Shown here piece after piece: positions 9,050 through 17,753 of a DNA stretch of 64,000 nucleotides (positions within the stretch are counted from its first letter, which is position 1; the number at the start of each line of letters is the position of its first letter). Under the pieces are notes generated by a model. The model ran no database searches, was not told the DNA's origin, and saw only the letters and a list, made by a program, of their open reading frames with translations. The stretch is from the NCBI RefSeq assembly GCF_004331455.1, contig NZ_SJJR01000002.1, positions 62,001-126,000 on the forward strand, in the 5' to 3' direction. Origin of the DNA: Micromonospora zingiberis (GTDB lineage: Bacteria; Actinomycetota; Actinomycetes; Mycobacteriales; Micromonosporaceae). Made by a program: the position numbers and the translations under genes.

Positions 9050-9748
9050 ATGAGTCGACCCGGATCGATCGGCACGCAGCCGGGGCCGGAGCGTGAGCTG
9101 CTCACCACGGATCTTCCGGGCGCCCCGCAACAGGCGCTCGCCGAGCTGATGGCCGGCAACCGACGGTTCGTCACCGACACGCTGCGGCACCCCAACCAGA
9201 ACGCCGGCCGCCGGGCCGCCGTCGCGGCGGAGCAGCACCCGTTCGCGGTGATCGTCGGCTGCTCCGACTCCCGGCTGGCCGCTGAGATCATCTTCGACCG
9301 TGGGCTGGGTGACCTCTTCGTGGTCCGTACCGCCGGGCACACCATCGGCCCGGAGGTGCTGGGCAGCGTGGAGTACGCGGTGTCGGTGCTGCGTACGCCG
9401 CTGGTGGTGGTGCTCGGACACGACTCGTGCGGTGCCGTGCAGGCGGCCCGGGCGGCCCTGGCCACCGGCACCTCGCCCGGCGGACACCTGCGCGCGGTGG
9501 TGGACGCCGTGGTGCCCAGCCTGCGCCGGGCCCAGGCCGCCGGGGTGGACGAGCTGGACCAGATCGTCGACATCCACATCGCGCAGACCGTAACGGCGAT
9601 GCTGGACTCCTCCACGACGCTCGCCGCCGAGGTGGCCGCCGGACGTTGCGCGGTGGTCGGCATGTCGTACCGGCTGGCCGCTGGCGAGGTGCGGGCGGTG
9701 GCCGCAGAACCGGCGGACCTGGCCGCCATCGCGGCGCCGGCCGCCTGA
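9050..9748 (+). CDS. Beta-class carbonic anhydrase
   Basis: A 232-residue enzyme interconverting CO2 and bicarbonate. The zinc ligands are visible: Cys71 in CSDSR, with the catalytic Asp73-Arg75 dyad, and His124 and Cys127 in GHDSCGAV. ELMAGNRRFV near residue 36 and RTAGHTIG are also family signatures. There is no signal peptide, so it acts in the cytoplasm. The ATG at 9050 has GAGGTGA upstream. It is followed by a strong hairpin terminator and stands divergent from a winged-helix regulator. Confidence 0.93.
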   Translation: MSRPGSIGTQPGPERELLTTDLPGAPQQALAELMAGNRRFVTDTLRHPNQNAGRRAAVAAEQHPFAVIVGCSDSRLAAEIIFDRGLGDLFVVRTAGHTIGPEVLGSVEYAVSVLRTPLVVVLGHDSCGAVQAARAALATGTSPGGHLRAVVDAVVPSLRRAQAAGVDELDQIVDIHIAQTVTAMLDSSTTLAAEVAAGRCAVVGMSYRLAAGEVRAVAAEPADLAAIAAPAA

Positions 9749-9772
9749 CGCGCAACACCCCGGACCAAACGG

Positions 9773-9807
9773 CGAGGGCCGTCCCGCTACCAGCGGGACG
9801 GCCCTCG
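9773..9807. terminator. Hairpin terminator between two convergent genes
   Basis: A perfect 16-bp stem (CGAGGGCCGTCCCGCT and its complement) with a three-base ACC loop. It lies 25 bases after the carbonic anhydrase stop and 18 bases from the end of the opposing gene, so it can terminate both. There is no clear U tract, as is usual in this group. Confidence 0.85.
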
Positions 9808-9825
9808 CAGTACGCCGGAGGCGGC

Positions 9826-10839
9826 CTAGAACAACGAGACGTGCACGTGGTCCGTGTGGTTCGACGGGCCGCTGTAGGAACTCCAGGTATTGCTCGTGAC
9901 GAACCAGATCTGCCGGTTCCAGATCACGTAGTAGACGCCCAGCCGATCGGCGTTGCGGACCAGGAAGGCCGCCAGGTTGTTGCCGTAGATCCGGGTGTCG
10001 TTGTTGTGCCACGGGGCGAAGCCGCGGTTCTGCAACGACCAGTCACAGGCCCGGCCCTTGGGATGCTCGAACTTGTCGCCCGGCCGGAAGCAGCCCACGA
10101 ACCGGTCGAAGCCGGCCCGCTTGACCTCCTTGTACATGTGCAGCGTCCGGGGCGTGATGCAGCCCGACGTGGTCGGGTCCTTCTGGCTGCACGACTCTGG
10201 CTTCCAGCTGCCGTCCGCGGCCCGGTTGGGCGCCACCCGGGCGACCGGGGAGGTGGCGGCCACCAGTCCGCCGGTGAGGCCGGTGCCGCCGACAAGCCGC
10301 AGCGACTTCTCTGCCTCGTTCTTCTTGCGGGCCATGTCGTTGGTCAGCTTCTGCTGCTCGCGTACCTCGGCGTCGAGCGCCAGCTTGGCGGTCTCGGCGC
10401 GCAGCTTCACCGCGTTGACCTCGCCCAGCTTCTTGCCGTTGACCAGGTTCAACTCGTCGAGTGCGGACGCCCGGTCGAGGAACGAGTCGGGGGCGTTGCT
10501 CTGCAACAGCATCGCGATCGCACCCACCCGACCGGTCCGGTACGACTGCGTCGCGATCTCGGCGACCTGCGGCGCGAGCGCGTCCAGATCGGCCTGCGCG
10601 CGGCGGACCTCCAACGCGAGGGAGAGCTGCTTCTTCTTGGACTTTTCGAGGTTCGCCTTGGCCTTGCTGAAGTCCCGGCTGCTCGCCTCGATCAGGTCGT
10701 TGAGCATCGGCGGGTCGTCATGATCCGAAGGCGCGGGTGGCTTTGGCGCGGCCGGCGCGGGCATCGGCCCGGCGAACACGGCGAACGCGGCGAACACGGC
10801 CACCACGGGCGTCAACCAGCGGCGTAGGGGTGCCGTCAC
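9826..10839 (-). CDS. Secreted coiled-coil protein with a C-terminal ARB_07466-like domain
   Basis: A 337-residue exported protein. A signal peptide (WLTPVVAVFAAFAVFAGPMPAPAAP) is followed by a long coiled coil of about 130 residues rich in Lys, Glu and Ala, as in peptidoglycan hydrolase partners. A globular C-terminal domain contains CITPRTLHMYKEVKRAGF, GRACDWSLQNRGF and a final SNHTDHVHVSLF. This resembles the ARB_07466-like C-terminal domain found in actinobacterial cell-wall proteins. I prefer GTG at 10839, which has GGAAGGG just upstream; ATG 10854 lies almost inside the riboswitch and has no ribosome-binding site. A c-di-AMP riboswitch precedes the gene, so a role in cell-wall remodelling is likely. 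Confidence 0.82.
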   Translation of the reverse strand: MTAPLRRWLTPVVAVFAAFAVFAGPMPAPAAPKPPAPSDHDDPPMLNDLIEASSRDFSKAKANLEKSKKKQLSLALEVRRAQADLDALAPQVAEIATQSYRTGRVGAIAMLLQSNAPDSFLDRASALDELNLVNGKKLGEVNAVKLRAETAKLALDAEVREQQKLTNDMARKKNEAEKSLRLVGGTGLTGGLVAATSPVARVAPNRAADGSWKPESCSQKDPTTSGCITPRTLHMYKEVKRAGFDRFVGCFRPGDKFEHPKGRACDWSLQNRGFAPWHNNDTRIYGNNLAAFLVRNADRLGVYYVIWNRQIWFVTSNTWSSYSGPSNHTDHVHVSLF

Positions 10840-10857
10840 TGTCTTCCCTTCCATCGA

Positions 10858-10975
10858 CCGCCGACCGGGTTAGCTGACGGGTTCGGGACGGAAGTGGCCC
10901 CTACCGCTGTCGCGGATTCACCCCACGTACCTGGGTTCCCGGCTCGCCTGGTGGCGATTGGGCGGCGGCACCGCA
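10858..10975 (-). ncRNA. c-di-AMP riboswitch (ydaO/yuaA type)
   Basis: Read on the minus strand, the leader of the coiled-coil gene contains the conserved ydaO-yuaA elements in order: an ACCCAGGTACGTGGGGTGAATCC-like block (positions about 10944-10916, with GGGGTGAATCC at its core), then CCGAACCCGTCAGCTAACC near 10885-10867 and a closing GGTCGGCGG. These match the RNA that binds c-di-AMP. In actinobacteria this riboswitch usually turns off genes for wall hydrolases and resuscitation factors. The 5' boundary is approximate. Confidence 0.85.
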
Positions 10976-11140
10976 GGCGCCGCTGCGCGCCTTCGGCGGT
11001 GACCGGCAGTGAGGTTACCTGACAGTCCATCTGGGCCTCTACGCCCCGAACCCGACGAGATGTGTCATTTCGTAATCGCGGTGGGTGACGAGTGACACGC
11101 ATGCCGATCGGCGAGGTCGGCGCGTTCACGCTGAGGAGTG

Positions 11141-12535
11141 TCACCATCGGGTGTCCGTGCTCCTGTCCGGTTCGGGCCACTCCGAGCGGGTGGCGGAGGA
11201 CGTGTTGCGGGTGCGCGGTGTGCTGAGGGCGTGTAGCGCCTCGGCCCGGTCCGTCGCCGGCCGGGAAACCCTGGGGTTGTCGCCGCCGCCCGCCACGGCA
11301 GCGGCCGGTTCGTCGTCGTCGGGCGGGCCGCCCGCGACGGTGGCCCCGGCACGGCCCCGGCCGGCGGTGGTCACCAGCGTCGCCAGGGCGGTGGTCAGCG
11401 GTACGGCGGCGATCAGCCCGAGCGTGGCCACCACGCTGCGGACGATCTCCTGGGCCAGGAACTCGCTGGTCACGATCTGACCCAGCGCGCGGGAGTCGGC
11501 GGTGAGCAGGAGCAGCAGCGGCAGCGACGCACCGGCGTACGCCAGGACGATGGTGTTCACCACGGAGGCGATGTGCGCCCGTCCCACCCGGGTCGCCGAG
11601 CGGTACAACTCGCGGCGGGAGAAGTTCGGGTTGGCGTGGGCCAGTTCGGTGACCGCCGCCGCCTGGGTGACCGTGACGTCGTCGAGTACGCCCAGGGAAC
11701 CGATGATGATGCCGGCCAGCAGCAGGCCGTGCAGGTCCACGTCGGCCCGGAACATGGACAGCGTGGTGGCGTCCTCGCTGCCGAAGCCGGTCAGGTGGGT
11801 GGCGCCGGTCGCGGCCAGGCCGAGCAGCCCGGTGAGCACCAGCGCGCCCAGGGTGCCGAGTACGGCGACCGAGGTCTGCGCGGACACGCCGTGGGTCAGG
11901 TACAGCACCACGAACATGATCAACGCGGCGCCGACGATGGCGACCACCAGCGGCGGCTGGCCGGCGCTGATGCCGGGCAGCACGAAGGTGAGCAGGATGG
12001 CGAAGCTGGCGGCCAGACCGGCCAGGGCGGCCAGCCCGCGCAGCCGCCCGAAGGCGACGATGGCGGCGGCGAAGAGCACCCCGAGCCAGATCAGTGGCTT
12101 GCCGCGCTGGTGCTCGGCGATGTTGTAGGCGCTGATCGAGGGATCCTCCGGGTCGATCAGCGAAACCAGGATGACGTCGTCGTCGACGCCGACCCGGGGT
12201 GCGCCGGGGCCGGCCGGGATCGGCGTGGCGACCTCCTGGCCGGCGTCCGGACCGTTCTCCACCCGTACGGTGACGGTGCCGCACGGGCCGTCGGCCGTCG
12301 TCGGGGTGCCCTCCGGGACCACCGGGTTGGGCGGACACGGTTCGGTCACCACCCGGGTGACCGTGCCGTGGTAGCGGGGCAGGTCGTCGCCCGGCTCGGG
12401 GCGCGGTGCGTCACGGGGCCAGAGCACCAGGGCGGCGACCAGCGTGGCGAGGAAGAGGGGGACCACCGTCACGACGAGGATCCGCCGCACCCTGGGCGGG
12501 GTGGGCGGAGCGGAACGGGTGTGGTCGGCGCCCAT
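11141..12535 (-). CDS. YibE/F family membrane protein
   Basis: A 464-residue protein with a short N-terminal membrane helix, an extracytoplasmic beta-rich part (TVTRVVTEPCPP, CGTVTVRVENGPDAGQEV) and about seven membrane helices starting with PLIWLGVLFAAAIVAFGRLRGLAALAGL. The segment GIIIGSLGVLDDVTVTQAAAV with its Asp pair is the YibE/F signature. The C-terminal 80 residues are polar and low complexity. YibE/F proteins are widespread in actinobacteria and Firmicutes; their transport function is not established. The ATG at 12535 has no strong ribosome-binding site. Confidence 0.85.
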   Translation of the reverse strand: MGADHTRSAPPTPPRVRRILVVTVVPLFLATLVAALVLWPRDAPRPEPGDDLPRYHGTVTRVVTEPCPPNPVVPEGTPTTADGPCGTVTVRVENGPDAGQEVATPIPAGPGAPRVGVDDDVILVSLIDPEDPSISAYNIAEHQRGKPLIWLGVLFAAAIVAFGRLRGLAALAGLAASFAILLTFVLPGISAGQPPLVVAIVGAALIMFVVLYLTHGVSAQTSVAVLGTLGALVLTGLLGLAATGATHLTGFGSEDATTLSMFRADVDLHGLLLAGIIIGSLGVLDDVTVTQAAAVTELAHANPNFSRRELYRSATRVGRAHIASVVNTIVLAYAGASLPLLLLLTADSRALGQIVTSEFLAQEIVRSVVATLGLIAAVPLTTALATLVTTAGRGRAGATVAGGPPDDDEPAAAVAGGGDNPRVSRPATDRAEALHALSTPRTRNTSSATRSEWPEPDRSTDTRW

Positions 12536-12862
12536 TCAATAGTCTCCCAACGATTTCCATCCGGAGTACGTGTCGGCAGGCGAGTCGGTTCAGCCCTGTC
12601 GTACGACTGTCACGGTGGGCGGCCGAGGCGGCCGGAACGTGGCGAACCGGCTGCGTACGGTGAGTGTTGGGCCGGCTCTGGCCGGGCGCCGCAAAGCGGC
12701 GGCGGTGGTGTGCGTCCGGCGGGCGCGGGCCGGAAAGCGCGCAGGTCGGCAGGCCATCGTGTGCGAATGGTAGCCAGCCCGGCATCGGAACGCAGGTCGC
12801 GGGCGCTCGTCGGCGGTTCGCGACATCGGTCCACGCCCATGGGCGCGGGGCGGTACGGCTGC
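12536..12862. other. Gene-free stretch between the YibE/F gene and csoR
   Basis: Several short frames exist on both strands here, but none has the codon bias, ribosome-binding site or recognisable sequence of a gene. It must contain the promoter of the YibE/F gene. I see no clear hairpin or repeat in it. Confidence 0.5.
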
Positions 12863-13165
12863 TCAGCCGCGCTTCATCAGGCGGCCGACGGCGGCCATCA
12901 TCTCGGTGGCCATCTCGTCGGCGCGGCCCTCGGCGGCACCGGTGTGCATGCAGTGCCGGGCGTGCCCGTCGAGCAGCCCGAGGGCGACCTTGTCCAGCGC
13001 GGCCTGGATGGCGGAGATCTGGGTGAGCACGTCGATGCAGTAGCGATCGTCGTCGACCATCTTCTCGACGCCGCGCACCTGGCCCTCGACGCGGCGCAGC
13101 CGGGCGAGCAGTTGATCCTTGCTGGCGGTGTAGCCGCGGATCGGTGCGGGTGTGGTCATGACCAC
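12863..13165 (-). CDS. csoR: CsoR-family copper-sensing repressor
   Basis: A 100-residue all-helical repressor of the CsoR/RcnR family. The metal ligands are present in the expected order: Cys in DDDRYCIDVLTQI, His and Cys in GHARHCMH. The opening LLARLRRVEGQVRGVEKMV is the family DNA- and tetramer-contact region. CsoR binds Cu(I) and leaves DNA, relieving repression of copper efflux genes. It is divergent from copZ and copA, and two operator-like palindromes lie between them. The start is GTG 13165 or ATG 13159; neither has a strong ribosome-binding site. Confidence 0.92.
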   Translation of the reverse strand: MVMTTPAPIRGYTASKDQLLARLRRVEGQVRGVEKMVDDDRYCIDVLTQISAIQAALDKVALGLLDGHARHCMHTGAAEGRADEMATEMMAAVGRLMKRG

Positions 13166-13175
13166 GAGGATAGCC

Positions 13176-13190
13176 TACCCCTGGGGGGTA
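13176..13190. promoter_or_regulatory. CsoR-like operator 1
   Basis: TACCCCTGGGGGGTA is a near-palindrome of the TACCC/GGGTA type bound by copper-sensing CsoR. It lies just upstream of csoR in the divergent csoR-copZ region, where it could control csoR itself. Confidence 0.65.
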
Positions 13191-13208
13191 TGGTACGGTC
13201 GGCGCTGC

Positions 13209-13229
13209 GGATACCCCCGGTGGGTATCC
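13209..13229. promoter_or_regulatory. CsoR-like operator 2
   Basis: GGATACCC-N5-GGGTATCC is a perfect inverted repeat with 8-base arms. It is about 50 bases upstream of copZ and shares the TACCC/GGGTA core with operator 1 and with the site upstream of the second copper ATPase at 39060. Confidence 0.75.
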
Positions 13230-13277
13230 AGGCGAGTGCCGGCCCAGCCAGCGGCTGGGCCCGGAAGGGAGAACCTC

Positions 13278-13487
13278 ATGGTCACCACGACGTACCAGGT
13301 GCAGGGCATGACCTGCGGGCACTGCGTCAGCGCGGTCAGCGCCGAGGTCGGTGCGATCCCGGGCGTCAACGACGTCCAGGTCGATCTGGCCGCCGGCCGG
13401 GTCAGCGTGACCAGCGAACAGCCGCTCGACGAGAACGCGGTGCGCGCGGCCGTCGACGAAGCCGGATACGAGCTGCTCGGCGCCTGA
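13278..13487 (+). CDS. copZ: CopZ-like copper chaperone (HMA domain)
   Basis: A 69-residue single HMA domain with the Cu(I)-binding MTCGHC motif near residue 11 and the beta-alpha-beta-beta-alpha-beta pattern (VNDVQVDLAAGRVSV). It carries Cu(I) in the cytoplasm to the copper ATPase encoded two genes later. The ATG at 13278 follows GGAAGGGAGAA. Control by CsoR is expected from the two palindromes upstream. Confidence 0.92.
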   Translation: MVTTTYQVQGMTCGHCVSAVSAEVGAIPGVNDVQVDLAAGRVSVTSEQPLDENAVRAAVDEAGYELLGA

Positions 13488-13516
13488 GCCGACCGGCGGA
13501 AACCCGAGGTGCAGCG

Positions 13517-14476
13517 ATGAACACGGCGACGAAGCTGAGTGGTTTCGCCCTCGGTCTCGCGGCGGTCTTCGGGGCGGCGTACGGGGTCGGCCAGGTGACC
13601 GGCCCCGTGGCCCCGGTCGTCGCCGACGGCCACGACGCGGACGGTGCCCCGCACGGCACCGACACAGCCGCGCCCGACGCGGCAGCGGACGGGCCCGACG
13701 CGGGGCTGCCCGGCGGGCTGCTCGTCTCCGACCGTGGCTACACCCTGGTGCCGGTCGGCGCGGCCCCAGGCGAATTCGCCTTCCGGATCAGCGGGCCGGA
13801 CGGACAGCCGGTGACCAGGTACGACGTGGTCCACGACAAGCCGATGCACCTGATCGTGGCCCGCCGAGATCTGGCCGGCTTCCGGCACGTGCATCCGGAA
13901 CTGGCCGCCGACGGGACCTGGCGGGTCGCCTCGCCGCTCGGTGGGCCCGGCGTGTGGCGGGCGTTCGCCGACTTCACCCCGACCGGCGCCGAGCCGCTGA
14001 CCCTCGGCGTCGACCTGACCGTGCCCGGGGAGTTGACCGAGCGGCCACTGCCCGCCCCGGCGAGCCGCGCCACGGTCGACGGCTACACCGTCGACCTCGC
14101 CGGCACACCGCAGCCCGGCCGCAGCACGACGCTGACGCTCACCGTCAGCCGGGACGGCGTACCGGTCACCGATCTCGATCCGTACCTGGGCGCGTACGGG
14201 CACCTGGTCGCGCTGCGCCAGGGGGACCTGGCGTACCTGCACGTGCACCCCGAGGGCGTACCGGGTGACGGGCGGACCGAGCCCGGCCCACAGGTCAGCT
14301 TCGCCACCGAGTTCCCCTCGGTCGGGGCGTACCGGCTCTATCTCGACTTCCAACATGGCGGGGTGGTACGCACCGCCGAGTTCACCGTGCACGTCGGCGA
14401 ACCGGGCGACCTTCCCAGGCCGGACGGGGCCACGCCCGACGACGGGCACGGTACGCCCGGCCACGAGCACGACTGA
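13517..14476 (+). CDS. Exported His-rich protein of the copper cluster
   Basis: A 319-residue protein with an N-terminal hydrophobic helix ([21 protein letters not shown]) serving as signal or anchor, and a His/Asp-rich stretch after it. Two beta-sandwich-like parts contain paired metal-binding motifs, [12 protein letters not shown] and YLHVHPEG. The C-terminus ends [10 protein letters not shown]. No catalytic motif is visible. Proteins of this kind sit between copZ and copA in many actinobacteria, and the histidines suggest extracytoplasmic copper binding. It lies 29 bases after copZ and 11 before copA, in one operon. Confidence 0.75.
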   Translation: MNTATKLSGFALGLAAVFGAAYGVGQVTGPVAPVVADGHDADGAPHGTDTAAPDAAADGPDAGLPGGLLVSDRGYTLVPVGAAPGEFAFRISGPDGQPVTRYDVVHDKPMHLIVARRDLAGFRHVHPELAADGTWRVASPLGGPGVWRAFADFTPTGAEPLTLGVDLTVPGELTERPLPAPASRATVDGYTVDLAGTPQPGRSTTLTLTVSRDGVPVTDLDPYLGAYGHLVALRQGDLAYLHVHPEGVPGDGRTEPGPQVSFATEFPSVGAYRLYLDFQHGGVVRTAEFTVHVGEPGDLPRPDGATPDDGHGTPGHEHD

Positions 14477-14487
14477 CGGGACCAGCG

Positions 14488-16734
14488 ATGACCACCAGCA
14501 GACCGCTGTCCACGGCGACGAACCAGATCGAGCTGTCGATCGGCGGGATGACCTGCGCCTCCTGCGCCGCCCGGATCGAGAAGAAACTGAACCGGCTCGA
14601 CGGCGTCCAGGCCAGCGTCAACTACGCCACCGAGAAGGCCACCGTCTCGTACGACGCACCGGTCACCCCGGACGACCTGATCGCCACGGTGGAGAAGACC
14701 GGCTACCGCGCGACGCTGCCGGCGCCGGCCAACACCCCGGCCACCAGCGACGAGCCGGCGGACGAACTGCGGAGCCTGCGTACCCGGCTGTGGGTCTGCG
14801 TGGGGCTGACCGTGCCGGTGATCGCGCTGGCCATGGTGCCGTCCTGGCAGTTCACCTACTGGCAGTGGCTGTCGCTGGTCCTGGCCGCCCCGGTCGTGGT
14901 CTACGGCGGGCTGCCGTTCCACCGGGCCGCGCTGGTGAACCTGCGACACGGCGCGGCGACCATGGACACCCTGGTCTCGGTGGGCACCCTGGCGGCCTTC
15001 GGCTGGTCGGTGTGGGCGCTGTTCCTCGGCACCGCCGGCACGCCCGGAATGACCCACCCGTTCAGCTTCGACATCGGCCGCACCGACGGCGCCGGCAACA
15101 TCTACCTGGAGGCGGCTGCCGGGGTGACCGCGTTCATCCTCGCCGGCCGCTACTTCGAGGCCCGCTCCAAGCGCACCGCCGGGGCGGCCCTGCGGGCACT
15201 GCTGGAACTCGGCGCCAAGGACGTGTCGGTGCTGCGCGACGGGGTGGAGACCCGGATCCCGGTCGAGCAACTCGCGGTGGGGGACCGGTTCGTGGTCCGG
15301 CCCGGCGAGAAGATCGCCACCGACGGGAAGGTGGACGAGGGCTCGTCGGCGGTCGACGCCAGCCTGGTCACCGGCGAGTCGGTACCGGTCGAAGTCGGGG
15401 TCGGTGACGCCGTGGTCGGCGGCTGCGTCAACGCCGGAGGCCGCCTGGTGGTCACCGCGACCCGGGTCGGCGCCGACACCCAACTGGCCCAGATGGCCCG
15501 GCTGGTCGAGCGGGCGCAGTCCGGCAAGGCCGCCGCCCAGCGCCTCGCCGACCGAATTTCTGGGATCTTCGTGCCGATCGTGCTGCTGCTGGCGGCCGGA
15601 ACGCTCGGCTGGTGGCTCGGCTCCGGCGCCGGACCGACCCCGGCGTTCACCGCCGCGGTGGCGGTGCTGATCATCGCCTGCCCGTGCGCCCTCGGCCTGG
15701 CCACGCCGACCGCGCTGCTGGTCGGCACGGGACGCGGGGCCCAACTCGGTGTGTTGATCAAAGGGCCGGAGACGCTGGAGTCCACCAAACGGGTCGACAC
15801 GGTGGTGCTGGACAAGACCGGCACCGTCACCACCGGTCGGATGACCCTGCTGGAGGTGACCCCCGGCGCGGGGGAGCAACGCGACGAGGTGCTCCGGCGG
15901 GCCGCCGCGCTGGAATCCGGCTCGGAGCATCCGGTCGCGCGGGCGGTGGTGGCCGGCGCCGTCGAGGTCGGCGAACTGCCGCCGGTCACCGGTTTCGTGA
16001 ACGTGGCCGGGCTGGGCGTCACCGGCACCGTGGACGGCCGCGAGGTGCTGCTCGGCCGGCCCCGGTTGCTGCGTGAGCGCGGCCTTGTCGTACCGGACGA
16101 TCTGGCGCGGGCGGCGACCGACGCGGAGGCGGCGGGCCGTACGGCGGTGCTGGTCGGTTGGGAGGGCCGGGCCCGTGCCGTGCTCGCCGTGGCCGACCAG
16201 GTCAAACCGACCAGCCCGGAGGCGGTACGCCGACTGCGTGCGTTGGGTCTGACCCCGGTGCTGCTCACCGGCGACAACGCCACGGTGGCGGCGGCGGTGG
16301 CCGCCGAGGTGGGTGTCGACGAGGTGATCGCGGAGGTGCTGCCGGCGGAGAAGGTCGACGTGGTCGCCCGGCTTCAGGCCGAGGGCCGGGTGGTGGCGAT
16401 GGTGGGTGACGGGGTCAACGACGCCGCCGCGCTCGCCCAGGCCGATCTCGGTCTGGCCATGGGCACCGGTACGGATGCGGCGATCGAGGCGTCCGACCTG
16501 ACCCTGGTCCGCGACGACCTGCTGGCCGCGGTGGACGCCATCCGGCTCGCCCGCCGCACCCTGGGCACCATCAAGGGCAACCTGTTCTGGGCCTTCGCGT
16601 ACAACGTGGCGGCGCTGCCGTTGGCCGCCGCCGGGCTGCTCAACCCGATGATCGCCGGAGCGGCGATGGCCTTCTCCTCGGTCTTCGTGGTCGCCAACAG
16701 CCTGCGGCTCCGCCGGTTCCGCGCGGTTTCCTGA
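14488..16734 (+). CDS. copA: Cu(I)-exporting P1B-type ATPase CopA
   Basis: A 748-residue copper pump. It has one N-terminal HMA domain with MTCASC (Cys23, Cys26), eight expected membrane helices, the actuator motif TGES, the membrane metal site CPC near residue 398, the phosphorylation motif DKTGT at Asp442, the nucleotide motif SEHP, and the hinge [15 protein letters not shown] with TGES and SEHP identifies the P1B-1 Cu(I) group. It uses ATP to move Cu(I) out across the membrane, receiving it from CopZ. It is the last gene of the csoR-controlled copper cluster. Confidence 0.96.
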   Translation: MTTSRPLSTATNQIELSIGGMTCASCAARIEKKLNRLDGVQASVNYATEKATVSYDAPVTPDDLIATVEKTGYRATLPAPANTPATSDEPADELRSLRTRLWVCVGLTVPVIALAMVPSWQFTYWQWLSLVLAAPVVVYGGLPFHRAALVNLRHGAATMDTLVSVGTLAAFGWSVWALFLGTAGTPGMTHPFSFDIGRTDGAGNIYLEAAAGVTAFILAGRYFEARSKRTAGAALRALLELGAKDVSVLRDGVETRIPVEQLAVGDRFVVRPGEKIATDGKVDEGSSAVDASLVTGESVPVEVGVGDAVVGGCVNAGGRLVVTATRVGADTQLAQMARLVERAQSGKAAAQRLADRISGIFVPIVLLLAAGTLGWWLGSGAGPTPAFTAAVAVLIIACPCALGLATPTALLVGTGRGAQLGVLIKGPETLESTKRVDTVVLDKTGTVTTGRMTLLEVTPGAGEQRDEVLRRAAALESGSEHPVARAVVAGAVEVGELPPVTGFVNVAGLGVTGTVDGREVLLGRPRLLRERGLVVPDDLARAATDAEAAGRTAVLVGWEGRARAVLAVADQVKPTSPEAVRRLRALGLTPVLLTGDNATVAAAVAAEVGVDEVIAEVLPAEKVDVVARLQAEGRVVAMVGDGVNDAAALAQADLGLAMGTGTDAAIEASDLTLVRDDLLAAVDAIRLARRTLGTIKGNLFWAFAYNVAALPLAAAGLLNPMIAGAAMAFSSVFVVANSLRLRRFRAVS

Positions 16735-16742
16735 CCTCGGTG

Positions 16743-16766
16743 GTTTGGCCGGGCTCGACTGGGTAC
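16743..16766 (+). promoter_or_regulatory. SigB-like general-stress promoter of csbD
   Basis: GTTT, then 14 bases, then GGGTAC. This matches the SigB/SigF-type promoter consensus of actinobacteria (GTTT-N14-16-GGGTAY). It lies 41 bases before the csbD start, and CsbD is named for its control by sigma B in Bacillus. Confidence 0.7.
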
Positions 16767-16806
16767 CTGATTGCGGTAGCCACCGCACGAACCCCGGGAG
16801 GTTGAC

Positions 16807-16980
16807 ATGGGTCTCGAGGACAAGTTCAACAACAGCGCCGAGAACACCACCGGCAAGGTCAAGGAAGGTGTCGGCCGGGCCACCGACAACGAGCGGCTGG
16901 AGACCGAGGGTCGTGCCGATCAGACCCGCGCCAACATCAAGCAGGCCGGCGAGAAGATCAAGGACGCGTTCCGGAGCTGA
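16807..16980 (+). CDS. CsbD family stress protein
   Basis: A 57-residue hydrophilic protein: MGLEDKFNNSAENTTGKVKEGVGRATDN and a later KIKDAF. The TGKVKEG core and the amphipathic helical repeats define the CsbD family of general-stress proteins; the molecular role is unknown. The ATG at 16807 has GGGAGG upstream. A SigB-like promoter precedes it and a strong hairpin follows, so it is a separate transcription unit. Confidence 0.9.
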   Translation: MGLEDKFNNSAENTTGKVKEGVGRATDNERLETEGRADQTRANIKQAGEKIKDAFRS

Positions 16981-16992
16981 CCTGCGGATCCA

Positions 16993-17031
16993 CCGAACCG
17001 CCGGGCTGGCCAGCGCCGCCCGGCGGTTCGG
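16993..17031 (+). terminator. Hairpin terminator after csbD
   Basis: A perfect 14-bp stem (CCGAACCGCCGGGC and its complement) with an 11-base loop begins 13 bases after the csbD stop. Confidence 0.8.
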
Positions 17032-17114
17032 CCTGAGCGGGCTCCGGACCGGCGACGGCGTGAATCTCGGATGTCGCGGGAACCAACCCGCCCCGCCGAC
17101 CGACCAATACGGCG

Positions 17115-17693
17115 ATGACAGCCGTGACCGACGAGATCACCGGGTACGCGTTCGCCGCGGGCCGGGGCGACCATGCCGCCGCCGCGGCGTTCGTCCGCGC
17201 CACGCAGCATGACGTACGACGGTTCCTGGCCCACCTGCCCGGGGTGCGGGAGGTCGACGACCTGGTCCAGGAGACGTACCTGCGAGCCTGGCGTGCCCTG
17301 CCGTCGTTCGCCGGCCGTTCCACCGCCCGGACCTGGCTGCTCGCCATCGCCCGCCGGGTCGCCGTGGACCAGGTGCGGGCCGCCACCGCCCGCCCGCGCA
17401 CCGCGAACCTCACCGACTGGCAGGCCGCCGCCGAGGCGACCTCGGCCGGGATGCGGGGCGGGGTGGACGAGGAGGTGGTGCTGCACGGGCTGCTCGACGG
17501 CCTGGCCCCCGAGCGGCGGGAGGCGTTCGTCACCACCCAACTGCTCGGGCTGTCGTACGCCGAGGCGGCGCAGGTCTGCGACATCCCGGTCGGCACCATC
17601 CGCTCCCGGGTGGCCCGGGCCCGCGAGGACCTGGTCGCGGCGATGCGTCCGGCCACCGGCCGCCGGGGTGACCGCCCGGGCGCCGTCGGCTGA
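17115..17693 (+). CDS. ECF-family RNA polymerase sigma factor
   Basis: A 192-residue sigma factor. Region 2 covers FVRATQHDVRRFLAHLPGVREVDDLVQETYLRAWRALPSFAG with the DDLVQE(T)YLRAW core, and region 4 has AFVTTQLLGLSYAEAAQVCDIPVGTIRSRVARAREDL. It belongs to the group with a zinc-finger anti-sigma partner (SigC-like). A candidate anti-sigma gene faces it tail to tail, 60 bases away. GGAACC at 17079 could be part of an ECF promoter, but no good -10 follows. The start at 17115 agrees with the family N-terminus. Confidence 0.92.
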   Translation: MTAVTDEITGYAFAAGRGDHAAAAAFVRATQHDVRRFLAHLPGVREVDDLVQETYLRAWRALPSFAGRSTARTWLLAIARRVAVDQVRAATARPRTANLTDWQAAAEATSAGMRGGVDEEVVLHGLLDGLAPERREAFVTTQLLGLSYAEAAQVCDIPVGTIRSRVARAREDLVAAMRPATGRRGDRPGAVG

Positions 17694-17714
17694 CCCGCGA
17701 TCCCGACCTGGCCG

Positions 17715-17733
17715 GGGCGGTCCGACACCGCCC
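17715..17733. terminator. Small hairpin between the convergent sigma and anti-sigma genes
   Basis: GGGCGGT-CCGAC-ACCGCCC, a 7-bp stem, in the 60-base gap between two converging stops. It may terminate both transcripts. Confidence 0.45.
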
Positions 17734-17753
17734 TGGCACGGGGGTCGGACCGG

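Noticed and set aside
12590..12826. 78-aa minus-strand frame between the YibE/F gene and csoR
   Set aside because: Mixed codon bias, no ribosome-binding site and overlapping equal frames on both strands.
14338..16788. Long open frame on the minus strand opposite copA (816 aa)
   Set aside because: It is a shadow of the copA codon bias. The translation is rich in Gly, Arg, His and Gln and has no domain.
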